Source: Corallochytrium limacisporum (taxonomy: Eukaryota; Opisthokonta). From it: a stretch of DNA of 21,497 nucleotides. Both the position numbers and the translations under genes were made by a program. Below, one piece after another: positions 1 to 7,660 of this stretch (position 1 is the first letter of the stretch; each line of letters opens with the position of its first letter). The notes beneath the pieces are model-generated. The model worked only from the letters and a program-made list of their open reading frames with translations. It was not told the DNA's origin and made no database searches. The DNA is taken from positions 16,184-37,680 of the forward strand of contig PDIP01000111.1 of NCBI GenBank assembly GCA_002811645.1, read 5' to 3'.

Positions 1-834
1 AATAGTCCTTTTTTGAGAGTAGCAGGGACTCTTCGTTTGAATCAGCTATTTAAATATTTGTGCATGATTGTTAAAAAGAGCAAAATATAATGAAATAGAA
101 TAGAATCAATATAAGTTATTATACAATCAAGATTAAAAAAGATCCTCGGGAGTCTAGTTTTTCGGAGTTTTGACCCTGACATACCAGACAGAGGGTGGTA
201 CCTCGAATCTCTCTTCCACTATCCGTCTCCCCTGCTGCTTTGCCTTCCCCCAACGCCCCTACTCCCCCTTTTAACTCCCTACCGACTTCCTTTTCGTCAC
301 CCTTCCGCCAGACCAACACCGTCCCCCGCTCACTTTGTGAAACACTGGCGGTGAATTGTAAGCCGGGAGGAGAAGGGGGGGGGGAGAGGCCCACCAACCC
401 CCCTTTGCTGACTTTCTTGGTCGGCCCATGGTTTCTGGTCTCAGCCGGCCCCCCCCCTCCTCTGTTCTCCCCGGGAAGGTGGGCTCCTCTCAAAGGGGGG
501 GGTCAATGCGTTCTTCGCGGAAGAGCGAACTACCCAGCGGTGGCTAACCATGGTCCGAAGTGACGGGTAGATGTGTACGGTTATTCACTTGAAAGATGAC
601 ATGGGCATGCAGGCCATCGCGTTTACTGAGTGTTGCCTAATAGTTTTAAGAGAGTTAAAGGCTACGGTACACTGTATATAGAACACTTGGGTGCCTTTCC
701 GGATCACCACCCCCCGGGGCCCACCCCCTTCCCTTTTCCGTGTTTGCCCTCCCTGATCGCTGTTCGCGCGCGCAGGTGGGGGACTCCAACGCCTCAGCTG
801 GCCGTGTCTTTCACCATTGGCACAGTTCTTCTTT

Positions 835-837
<3 letters not shown>
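1..837. other. left flank, no gene seen
   Basis: The first 180 bases are AT-rich. The rest is a mix of C-rich and G-rich runs. Frames are open on both strands, but their translations are proline-, glycine- or arginine-rich and look like nothing known, so I attribute them to base composition rather than to a gene. Confidence 0.5.

Positions 838-910
<73 letters not shown>
838..910. repeat. (CA)n microsatellite, 73 bp, uninterrupted
   Basis: A C followed by 36 perfect AC units. It is followed at once by a C-rich degenerate tail with more CA units. It makes reading frames of alternating His-Thr on one strand and Val-Cys on the other, none of them believable proteins. A perfect tract this long is expected to be length-polymorphic. 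Confidence 0.98.
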
Positions 911-912
<2 letters not shown>

Positions 913-1417
913 ACACCCCACACAGGGGCGTGATGACAAGAGCACCAGTAACCGAGGTGACTTTACGCCCTCCCCCCTCCCTTGGCCCCTCCCCAGTGAG
1001 AATTGGGTGCCTGCCACTTTCATGCACAAATTCATTCTGCTATCTACGCAACTCAATCGAAAGCGGTTCCCCCCTCCCCCCCCCAAACCAACTACTATCG
1101 CGTTGTTCCCCATCCCTCACCTACTCACTCGTTTAGTGTGTGTAAATTGCTATATATTTATACTCTCTGCGTGGAGCAAAATACCTTTTTTTTTTAAACA
1201 CGATTTTTTTTTTTTTGGTGTGGTGCGTGCCTCGGGAACGAGGAATTTGGCATCGGCTGCAGAGTGAGCGGCAAAATCACGAAAGTTTTCTATAGACATG
1301 CGCCCCTTGGGCTTTGAGTTCGGGTCCTGTGGTGTGGCAAGGGTTTTGGGTCATTTGTGGTCCGGGCTTGGGCACGGTCTTCCGCCCGCGGACTTTGAAA
1401 GCGTTCTACGTTGTGAA

Positions 1418-1443
1418 ACACACACACACACACACACACACAC
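1418..1443. repeat. (AC)13 microsatellite
   Basis: Thirteen uninterrupted AC units, the second CA array within 600 bp of the first one. Confidence 0.97.
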
Positions 1444-1475
1444 GTCCTTGGCTATGACCGTGTCCGACGTAGCTT

Positions 1476-2132
1476 ATGGAGAATGCAGGCAAAATGGAGG
1501 AAAGTACAATGAGGACGGAAAACATCTCAAGTGTGGTGTTTCCGAGCGTCATCCCGCGCCCTTCGAGGGCTGTCCGGTGGAGGTGTCCGAAACGGCTGCG
1601 TGCCCCTCCCCTGCCACGGTTGGATCTCGCTTTTACCCATGGCTCAGTATGGGGCCAGGGGAGGGCTGAGCAGACGGCTGACGGAACCGGTAGGAAACAT
1701 AGGGCGGGTGATTCGGGAAGGGGGAGGGTGTTTTCCTTTTCGCGACGAGCGGCGTTTTGTGTGCGCGGGGTGGTGTGTGTTTGCTTTCTACATTCTGCTC
1801 CGGGGGGAATATCGGCAACACACACACCCGGAAATCGGGGGTGCAGCGGGAAAACAGAAGATAACACGGAACGAATGTCGTCAATACGGGTCTCATCGGA
1901 CTGCGAGCTTGACATGGTAGAGGAAGTAGTGTCTCAGGGCTTTGTCTTTGTCACGGTTGTGACGATTAGTATCCGTGAGATGACCGGTGCTACTAGACCT
2001 CCACCAAGTGAATGGCTTTCACGGCTCACCGTCCAAAGCAGAACCTTGCAGAGGAATTGTAGCCCCGGAACCGATTCCATCGCATCCGTCAGAATAATCT
2101 ACCATCTTCGCCCATGGCTACTACTACAATAG
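1476..2132 (+). CDS. doubtful 218-codon open frame, unknown
   Basis: An ATG at 1476 opens 218 codons ending in TAG at 2130-2132. I do not recognise the product. Its first two thirds are rich in Arg, Gly, Pro and Ser. The last part has a short Val/Phe-rich stretch and a more ordinary composition. Against it: between about 1530 and 1900 other frames on both strands are also open, which points to a low-stop base composition rather than selection, and no membrane segment, repeat or motif supports it. For it: the length is unusual for chance, and it lies upstream of and on the same strand as the phosducin-like gene. It could also be part of a long 5' leader. Treat it as unproven. Confidence 0.15.
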   Translation: MENAGKMEESTMRTENISSVVFPSVIPRPSRAVRWRCPKRLRAPPLPRLDLAFTHGSVWGQGRAEQTADGTGRKHRAGDSGRGRVFSFSRRAAFCVRGVVCVCFLHSAPGGISATHTPGNRGCSGKTEDNTERMSSIRVSSDCELDMVEEVVSQGFVFVTVVTISIREMTGATRPPPSEWLSRLTVQSRTLQRNCSPGTDSIASVRIIYHLRPWLLLQ

Positions 2133-2385
2133 CATCTCCAAGTGTTCTTGTCCTCTATCCATGCTTGCAATGCTCATTGTGGTCGCACCGAAGTCTATGG
2201 CCAATGGCATCTGAGGTAGGGAGGGTCCATCTTAGGTTGTGTGCACTGCTCCGATTCTTTCGCAGTAGTAAACACAGGGCTGCTGTTGTTGGAGGCCACC
2301 CCCTTTCTGGAGGAAGCTCTTCCCTTCCTTCCCAGAGAAGTGGGGAGGGTGGGCGATTTCGTAGTCAATATCCCTGGCCCACGGG

Positions 2386-2405
2386 CCCCCCCGGGGGGGG
2401 GGGGG
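2386..2405. repeat. C7/G13 homopolymer foldback
   Basis: Seven C run directly into thirteen G. The two halves are complementary, so the strand can fold into an all-GC hairpin. The G run can also join nearby G runs in a quadruplex-type structure. Such a junction is also a classic place for sequencing or assembly error. Confidence 0.85.
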
Positions 2406-2470
2406 TGTGTATGAGGCCAAAGTTCTGAAGCTACCCTTCCTGCAAAAACACAGATCGGTGCGGTGCGAGG

Positions 2471-2491
2471 CCCCCCCCCCTCAAAGGGGGG
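2471..2491. repeat. C10-TCAAA-G6 foldback
   Basis: Ten C, the spacer TCAAA, then six G give a six-pair GC stem with a five-base loop. It sits 66 bp after the C7/G13 foldback, in the same upstream region. Confidence 0.75.
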
Positions 2492-2731
2492 CTTGGTGTT
2501 GGGCGCAGCGTTCCCCCCCTCCCTGTGGCTGTTCTTTCCGGTGCGTCTGTTTCCACCTGGCGCAAGCGTCAAGGCCATTTTCCAGCGCCTTTTGAGTTTC
2601 AGTTGTGCTCTGACGGGGAGGTATGAAAGTCATTGTTTGGTTCGTATGTGCTGCACGTGCAACCTGACGACGAAGGCGCAGAGATCAAAGGGCTCGGGGA
2701 AGCTCTGGTCGCTCCATACAGAACTTCGAAT

Positions 2732-3391
2732 ATGTCTTCTGCTGGTTCTAACCATGGCGACGACGCACCAGCTGTCATGAGAGAGATCATCGACAGTCGC
2801 CAATTTGGTGGCTCCAACACAGGTCCCAAAGGTGTGTTGACGGATGCAAAGTTGGCACAGTGGAAAGAGCAAAGGAACGCAGCAGCATATGAGCAACAGA
2901 AGATTGACTACGTCAAGGCTACAGCTGTGAACATTCGAGACGACAATAATGACGATCTCGACGAGTTAGATCTAGAGGACGACGATGACTTTATGATACA
3001 GTACATGGAAAAGCGGCGAGCTGAAATGGCCGATGCAGCAGCCAAGGCTCATGCACTACAAAAAGTTGGTCCTGAACAGTACCTTCAACGAGTCGAAGAA
3101 GACAAGACCGGTAATCCAATTGTGGTGCACTTGTATGAAGAAGAACTGGAGTTGTGTCAGCGTATGAATGAGATCCTTAATGAGATTGCCAAAAAGAAAC
3201 AGCACGTTCAATTTCTGGCCCTAGAAGCCCACGCGGCCAGCGATACCTTTAAGGGTACCGACGACCTACCGACGCTGCTGGTTTATCAGCGCGGAGAACT
3301 TATCGGCAACATCGTCCGCGTTGTGGATCTCATTGGTCCCAATTTTGACACAAAGGAAGTCCTGGCCCTGCTGGCAGAAGCCAACGTCTGA
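2732..3391 (+). CDS. PDCL-like: phosducin-like protein (PhLP1 type)
   Basis: 219 aa. Proteins of this family bind G-protein beta-gamma dimers and act as cofactors of the CCT/TRiC chaperonin in folding the G-beta subunit in the cytosol. The N-terminal half carries the helix-1 signature of the phosducin/PhLP1 branch (TGPKGVLTDAK, residues 30-40), followed by charged helices, an acidic stretch (about 69-86) and the family block DDDFMIQYMEKRR (84-96). The C-terminal half (about 113-215) is the thioredoxin-like domain. It includes VVHLYEEELELC and the strand-turn-strand LPTLLVYQRGELIGNIVRV (179-197), with no CxxC redox pair, as expected for the family. The GPKGV helix argues against the PhLP2/PhLP3 (TXNDC9) branches. 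The in-frame sequence upstream to 2633 has no ATG, so 2732 is the first usable start. At 219 aa it is shorter than animal PhLP1 (about 300), mainly in the N-terminal tail and C-terminus. The stop is TGA and there are no introns in the coding region. Confidence 0.88.
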   Translation: MSSAGSNHGDDAPAVMREIIDSRQFGGSNTGPKGVLTDAKLAQWKEQRNAAAYEQQKIDYVKATAVNIRDDNNDDLDELDLEDDDDFMIQYMEKRRAEMADAAAKAHALQKVGPEQYLQRVEEDKTGNPIVVHLYEEELELCQRMNEILNEIAKKKQHVQFLALEAHAASDTFKGTDDLPTLLVYQRGELIGNIVRVVDLIGPNFDTKEVLALLAEANV

Positions 3392-3514
3392 AAGCATGAA
3401 TACAATTCTAACTCTGAGATGCACGAGATGTGGACGAAACCCGTGGCCAGTCCTCCACGCCTTAGTAACGCTCTTGCCACCGGCCCAGCTGGTGGCCTCT
3501 GGCGCGCACAGGAC

Positions 3515-3526
3515 TATAAATATATA
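3515..3526 (+). promoter_or_regulatory. TATAAATATATA box-like element
   Basis: A perfect TATA-box-like string in otherwise mixed sequence, 124 bp after the phosducin-like stop. It could be a promoter element for something downstream on the + strand, or a variant (TATAAA) polyadenylation signal. Position alone does not decide. Confidence 0.3.
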
Positions 3527-3638
3527 CGGAGCTCTGTAAAATACCCAGAATCCAAGCTCAACCCTCTCCCCTCACCCACTAAGGGCCTCGGGCCTGCCAA
3601 GCTGCCGTAGTTTCGCTATGGCGGGGCGGCGGCCTGCG

Positions 3639-3660
3639 ACACAGTTCTATCGAACTGTGT
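3639..3660. repeat. perfect 9-bp hairpin, 4-base loop
   Basis: ACACAGTTC (3639-3647), loop TATC, GAACTGTGT (3652-3660). It is the cleanest inverted repeat seen in the non-repetitive part of the window. No T-run follows and no RNA family is recognised. Confidence 0.7.
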
Positions 3661-3865
3661 ACACAGCCACCCCAGTACCGTTGCCCGCTGAGGACGCGAA
3701 TCGGGACCAATATTGATATACTAAATCCACTATGTTATGTTACGATCAATGCTTTCAGTATTCATAGTGAGGAATGCAGTCATCCCGGGAATTATGAAAA
3801 TGGTCACTATATGGAAGGGAAGTCGGGCGACCCACCCTCCGTGCCCAGTGGTTCCTCCCTCTGAG

Positions 3866-4157
3866 TGCCATGGAATCAATGCTGCACACTGCTCCAGTCA
3901 ACATTCTGAAGTAAGTTGTGGGGCAATTTGCAAAGGTCCTGCCCCACGATGCGACCGCCCGTCGAGAATTTGTCACCAGTGGTGGCCTGCAGCGTATCCA
4001 AGAGATTCAAGCTGAACCCGGTTCCCAGTTGCGCGACTACATTGACACCATCAACCGCTGCTACCCCGAGGAGATTGTACGGTACTACTCTCCTGGTTAT
4101 TCTTCAACCCTGCTGGAGAAGATTGACCAGTACAGCCCCGCAGTTCCTGCTCAGTAG
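3866..4157 (+). pseudogene. SPAG6-like: SPAG6/PF16 terminal exon with premature stop
   Basis: The reading frame matches the C-terminal end of SPAG6/PF16, the armadillo-repeat protein of the central pair of motile axonemes. Recognisable blocks are HTAPVNILK, VVGQFAKVLPHD, FVTSGGLQRIQEI and YPEEIVRYYSPGYSSTLLEKID, ending in TAG at 4155-4157 close to the usual C-terminus. The pyrimidine-rich TTCCTCCCTCTGAG before 3866 looks like a genuine 3' splice site, so this resembles a genomic last exon, not a processed copy. Two faults are visible. First, TAA at 3912-3914 is in frame between NILK and VVGQF, where the family has His as I recall it. Second, the rest of the protein (about 400 aa) is not found upstream, where the phosducin-like gene sits. 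It may be a decayed fragment, a last exon separated by a very long intron, or a sequencing error at the TAA. Other genes here use TAA as a true stop, so codon reassignment is unlikely. Confidence 0.8.
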
Positions 4158-4162
4158 GGAGA

Positions 4163-4210
4163 AATAAAGCAGAACCGTAGTTTGCAAGTACTTGTCCATG
4201 TTTGAATAAA
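4163..4210 (+). terminator. two AATAAA polyadenylation signals
   Basis: AATAAA occurs at 4163-4168, five bases after the SPAG6 stop, and again at 4205-4210. Retained 3'-end signals suggest that the exon moved or decayed with its own 3' end attached. Confidence 0.55.
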
Positions 4211-4583
4211 CGAGAATGGAGTGCAAGTGTGTGAACGACCAAAACATTTTATGAATGGAGAAAAACACCAATCTTTTAACGGAATACGAAAACAAAACGG
4301 TGTGCCTTACTACGAGCTTCATGGAAGTGTTCGAGTTTATATATAATCAACTTATCGTACAGGTCATGTCTGACTAATGATGCAGTTCGTGTGTGCAGTT
4401 GATGGGAAGGTCAACATGAGACCAGGCATGTCACGTGGAAAAAAATGCTCCATTTCCGTGCGTAAACATGTTGTTCCCCCGGGTGTCATGTGGTAACCGT
4501 GCTCGTATGGAAAATGTAGATAATGATGAAGATGATGATGGAATGGATGTTCTTGAATTTTTGGCCCATTTGGCTAAACCTCA
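4211..4583. other. convergent 3' spacer, no gene
   Basis: This lies between the SPAG6 exon (+) and the stop of the PAP2 gene (-). It is AT-leaning and includes a GATGAAGATGATGATGG run near 4522-4545. It probably contains the PAP2 3' UTR. No canonical AATAAA is seen on the minus strand. Confidence 0.45.
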
Positions 4584-5672
4584 CTATGCCGCAGACATGA
4601 GCTTGCGAGACAATTCGTAGTCCTCACCATTGACTCGGACGTAGTCAGCAACGGCGTCAGCACTGTAGGCCGGACGGTCGAAGGCAGGCTTCTTGTAAGG
4701 GTAGCGGTTGCTAAAGGCAATAGCCATAGGCACAACCACGCAACCCAGAGCAACGCCCGCGATACTGTCCCAAGCGTAGTGGAAACCGCCCCACATAGTA
4801 GCAAAGACCAAACCAGGTACCATGAAGATGTAGAGAATGGCTAGGGGCCGGTGGTACAGGATGGCACAAAGCCACAGAGCCATGCTCACTGCACAGTGAC
4901 TGGAGGGAGTTGCTGTTCCCTGTGATGATTCTCCGCTAACAATAGTATTGACCAGACGGGCAAAGAAGTAGCCGACATCGTCCGGATTTGGCGGTTGATA
5001 TTCCCAGAAGGGCCCCTTGACCGGGTAGATCAGATACGTTACATAGCAGAGAAGATAGACCAGGACCAGGCTGGTGGCCGTGTTGTCGAACATTTCCCGG
5101 GGCCTAGTAAAGTAAATAATCAACCAGGTACCGCCAATGATGAAGTAGAACATGAAATAGCAGAAATACATGTACTCTCCAAAGATTTTCGATGGGATGT
5201 AGTCCCGCAAAACCGGCCCCAGACCATCATATGCATCAATTCCCAGGAGACGAGCATCGGCAAACTTCACCTGCCAGTCATTGTAAACGACTTGGTCGTT
5301 TGTGTACATGTGCCGAATGATAGCACCTTCCTCGGCGTAGAGGTAGGCGCACACCAGAACCGGATACATGTCAAGCATGTAACCGAAAATGTTACTGTTC
5401 AGAACCACGGGCTCTCCGGCCACGTAATATTTACGGATAGTCACCTTGGCCGGAAGGGCACTGCCGGCAAAGTAATGCCTACCGTATACAACAAGGGGGA
5501 ACAGTACAACGCGAATAAACACCCCCATCCAGATCACATCCGACGCTGAAGAAACACCAATAAACTGGTGAGGAATGGTGCAGATCAGATACGCCCAGAG
5601 GAGGCGGTCGGCGGGTTTGAAGACCTGCCATGTGCTCAAAATAGCATTCATGGGCTTTGCAAGATAACGCAT
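4584..5672 (-). CDS. PAP2-superfamily multi-pass membrane protein
   Basis: 362 aa. PAP2 proteins remove or transfer phosphate or phospho-headgroups on membrane lipids, using a His nucleophile, a second His and an Asp. Motif 2 is seen as GTATPSSHCAVS (PSSH at residues 256-259) and motif 3 as HYAWDSIAG (His298, Asp302). The segment YPVKGPFWEYQPP (about 216-228) is at the motif-1 position but is not a textbook KxxxxxxRP. This resembles the Aur1/inositol-phosphotransferase-like PAP2 branch more than simple phosphatidate phosphatases. About six or seven hydrophobic segments are visible, e.g. FCYFMFYFIIGGTWLIIYF and LVLVYLLCYVTYLIYP. The frame extends upstream to 5795 but has no ATG there. The first ATG is at 5672, with G at -3. 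The stop is TAG and the coding region is intronless. Substrate and organelle cannot be told from sequence. The membrane topology suggests ER/Golgi or a related compartment. Confidence 0.85.
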   Translation of the reverse strand: MRYLAKPMNAILSTWQVFKPADRLLWAYLICTIPHQFIGVSSASDVIWMGVFIRVVLFPLVVYGRHYFAGSALPAKVTIRKYYVAGEPVVLNSNIFGYMLDMYPVLVCAYLYAEEGAIIRHMYTNDQVVYNDWQVKFADARLLGIDAYDGLGPVLRDYIPSKIFGEYMYFCYFMFYFIIGGTWLIIYFTRPREMFDNTATSLVLVYLLCYVTYLIYPVKGPFWEYQPPNPDDVGYFFARLVNTIVSGESSQGTATPSSHCAVSMALWLCAILYHRPLAILYIFMVPGLVFATMWGGFHYAWDSIAGVALGCVVVPMAIAFSNRYPYKKPAFDRPAYSADAVADYVRVNGEDYELSRKLMSAA

Positions 5673-5678
5673 GACTGC

Positions 5679-5795
5679 CTGAATGATGTGTTTCTGTGGA
5701 CGTTCAGTAAAGAGGTTGCTCGTATTGTTCCGTATGACTTTGAACAACCAAAAATCCCGTTTCCCTTTGTAGTGTGCGTGTGTATAACTATTCAC
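5679..5795 (-). other. candidate 5'-UTR intron of the PAP2 gene
   Basis: On the minus strand GAGAG/GTGAAT at 5796/5795 is a good 5' splice site. ACTGAAC near 5705-5711 can serve as branch point. CAG at 5681-5679 (or the CAG ending at 5694) can serve as acceptor, 7 to 22 bases before the ATG. This gives an intron of 117 or 102 bases lying wholly in the leader. It would explain why the coding frame stays open upstream without any start codon. Confidence 0.4.
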
Positions 5796-6372
5796 CTCTC
5801 ACTAGCACTTCGCCCCTCATTTACTACCCAATAGTATAATCTGGTTTCTTTATCTCCTTAGAGTATTTTGGAATGGATGTGTTCGTAAGTGTCCGTGTTC
5901 GATGGGATTCCCGTGTATCCCGTTGGTCTGTGTGTGTGTGGGTTTCAAACCTCTATGGTATGGAACTTCACTAGAGACCCGTTTCAGTGTGCATAACGAT
6001 TAAACTTTCAAAGGAACACATATACACCGCAATGGATCCTCGAATACCTTGGCTTTTCACCCCGAACTGCCACAAAGCTGTGCCTCCGCTGTATGCCAGC
6101 AACCAATGACGCACCGCATTGGACACAAGCGGCATATTTCACGTTCCACTTGTCTGTTTTTCCTTGGCTTTTTACAATCATCTATTTATCTTGTTGCCTG
6201 TCGCTCCGTGACGACTCGACGGGGATTCCCCGATTTGAAAGACAAAGAAGCAGGCAACACGACACGCACTGTGGATACCGACGCGGGACGAAAACCTTCT
6301 GGGTGGCTCTTCGACTGGGCCTCCCCCCGTTCGCACACACACACCCCACACCAACGCCCCGCGATTAATTAA
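5796..6372. other. 5' flank of the PAP2 gene
   Basis: Sequence of ordinary complexity, likely holding the PAP2 promoter (transcribed leftwards). On the + strand an ATG frame of 91 codons (6093-6368) has one hydrophobic stretch but ends in a His-Thr-Pro low-complexity tail. I do not call it a gene. Confidence 0.4.
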
Positions 6373-6382
6373 GATAGAAAAT

Positions 6383-6473
6383 AAAGGGGGGAGGGAGGGG
6401 AGGGGGGGGAGAAGAGAGAGACACAGACAGAGAGAGAGAGAGAGAGAGGGAGAGAGAACACACACACACACAC
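6383..6473. repeat. compound polypurine/(GA)n/(CA)n tract
   Basis: G-rich purine runs pass into (GA)n at about 6414-6457 and then into (AC)8 at 6458-6473. It marks the left border of the long low-complexity block. Confidence 0.9.
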
Positions 6474-6757
6474 GCGCCGGGGTTCCCCTCCTGCATTGTG
6501 GCCCCAGTTGACTCCATGCCTGCCCATCCTATAACCAGTAAACGTCAAACCTTCCCGCTTCTGCTCCCGTTTGATCTAATTTCTCCTACCCTTGTTTTTT
6601 CTTTCTTTCTTTTTTTCTTCCTCCTTTCTCCCGCAAACCGTTTTGCCCGCGGCCTGCCAATTAAAAAATGTCTTTCTCGCGCGTGGCTGGTGCGGTTTTT
6701 TTCCTTTCACTTTGTGCCGGAGGATGGAAAGGAGGGAGGATGAGGGACGGAGGGGTA

Positions 6758-6778
6758 TGTGTGTGTGTGTGTGTGTGT
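6758..6778. repeat. (TG)n microsatellite, 21 bp
   Basis: Ten uninterrupted TG units and a trailing T, between a purine run (6721-6755) and a pyrimidine run (from 6779). Confidence 0.95.
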
Positions 6779-6976
6779 TCCGTCTCCTCCCCCTCCTTTC
6801 TCGTCTTCCCGCGGGGCCGATGCACTTTCTCATGATCTCTCTGTGACGATTTGTTTCCTTGTGCTCTCTCCGAGAGCGACTCTTTATAATATTTTTCCTT
6901 CGCTTTTCTCTGTCTGTTCCTTTCCCTTTTTTTTTTCCTTTTCCAAAACCTTCGCAGTCTCTCTCTCTCTCTCTCT
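6779..6976. repeat. pyrimidine-rich tract ending in (TC)n
   Basis: Strongly pyrimidine-biased + strand with T8-T9 runs and a perfect (TC)n at 6958-6976. About 165 bases further on the + strand switches to purine, with (GA)n complementary to this array, so the two arms could pair. Confidence 0.85.
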
Positions 6977-7103
6977 TTCTTTATTCTGCGTGTGTGCCTC
7001 CTTCCGCGGTCGGTGGTGCGTCAAACAATTTTTTTTCCCTTTGGGCGGAAAAGGACACACGCAGTAGAGAGTTTCTGGAAAGTTAGACGGAATAGAGTGA
7101 TAG

Positions 7104-7156
7104 AGGTTGACAAGAGCAGAAGAGGAGCAAGACCGAGCAAGAGAGAAAGAGAGAGA

Positions 7157-7199
<43 letters not shown>

Positions 7200-7660
7200 G
7201 GGGCAGAGCGCGGGCTCACAGAAAAACCGGGCGTGCCCCCCCCGCCGCTGAGTGGGGCCACTCCTGTGCGATCAGAAAGGTCCACTTCCTTGAGGGGGGG
7301 GTTAAAAAATACCAAAGAGAACTGTATAAAAAAAAGGGGGGGGTGTACGAAAGGGAAAGAAAAAAAGGAGAGAGACAGAGACAGTACCACCGTGCCCCTC
7401 TCTCCATCTCTCTCGCTCTCTCCCCTTCCCCGTCTCAAGCGACGGGGAAGGGGAGCTGGGGAGAGGGAAAGGGAGTGGCCCGGAAGGAGGGGTTTTTTGA
7501 TTTGCCCGCAACTCTCCCCAATGAAACCCCCTTCAAATCAGAAACACAGGAGAGATAAAAGGAAAATTGACGTGTCAGAGAGAGACACGGAGAGAGAGAG
7601 AGAGTGTGTGTGTGTGAGTGAGCGAGTGAGTGAGTGTGTGTGTGAATGGGCTATCACAAG
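7104..7660. repeat. purine-rich tract with (GA)n and (GT)n arrays
   Basis: About 0.55 kb with a purine-biased + strand. It contains a perfect (GA)n of 37 bp at 7161-7197, a further compound (AG)n/(TG)n array at 7591-7644, and G7-G8 runs near 7293 and 7335. The long Arg-Glu frames on one strand and Leu-Ser frames on the other are products of the repeat. Confidence 0.9.

Larger units (their letters stand above)
2133..2731 (+). promoter_or_regulatory. upstream region of the phosducin-like gene
   Basis: This 0.6 kb precedes the likely ATG at 2732. It holds two G/C homopolymer foldbacks (listed separately). The reading frame of the downstream gene stays open upstream to about 2633 without an ATG. 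A donor-like GAG/GTATGA lies at 2618-2626, and a CTGAC followed by an AG lies near 2660-2680, so a short 5'-UTR intron is possible but unproven. No clear TATA box was seen next to the gene. Confidence 0.35.
3392..3865. other. spacer between phosducin-like gene and SPAG6 exon
   Basis: Expected to hold the 3' UTR of the phosducin-like gene and, if the SPAG6 exon is real, intron sequence. There is no canonical AATAAA after the phosducin-like stop. The nearest variant is within the TATAAATATATA at 3515-3526. A 32-codon ATG frame (3618-3716) is present but resembles nothing known. No earlier SPAG6 armadillo-repeat exon was found here. Confidence 0.5.

Noticed and set aside
585-1267. Several open frames through the CA repeat on both strands
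   Set aside because: They consist of His-Thr or Val-Cys dipeptide runs plus Pro-rich flanks; the repeat itself keeps the frames open.
3912-3914. TAA as a reassigned sense codon
   Set aside because: The formin gene in the same window ends in TAA at its expected C-terminus, and the other genes use TGA and TAG as stops.
3911-3935. A GT...AG segment that could be read as a tiny intron removing the TAA
   Set aside because: It is 25 bases, its removal breaks the frame, and it encodes the conserved VVGQFAK residues of SPAG6.
4995-5549. 184-codon + strand frame opposite the PAP2 gene
   Set aside because: Antisense shadow; the minus-strand frame carries the catalytic motifs and membrane segments.
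6093-6368. ATG frame of 91 codons with one hydrophobic stretch
   Set aside because: No homology recognised, another frame is open over the same bases, and the C-terminus runs into a His-Thr-Pro low-complexity tail. Not enough for a gene call.
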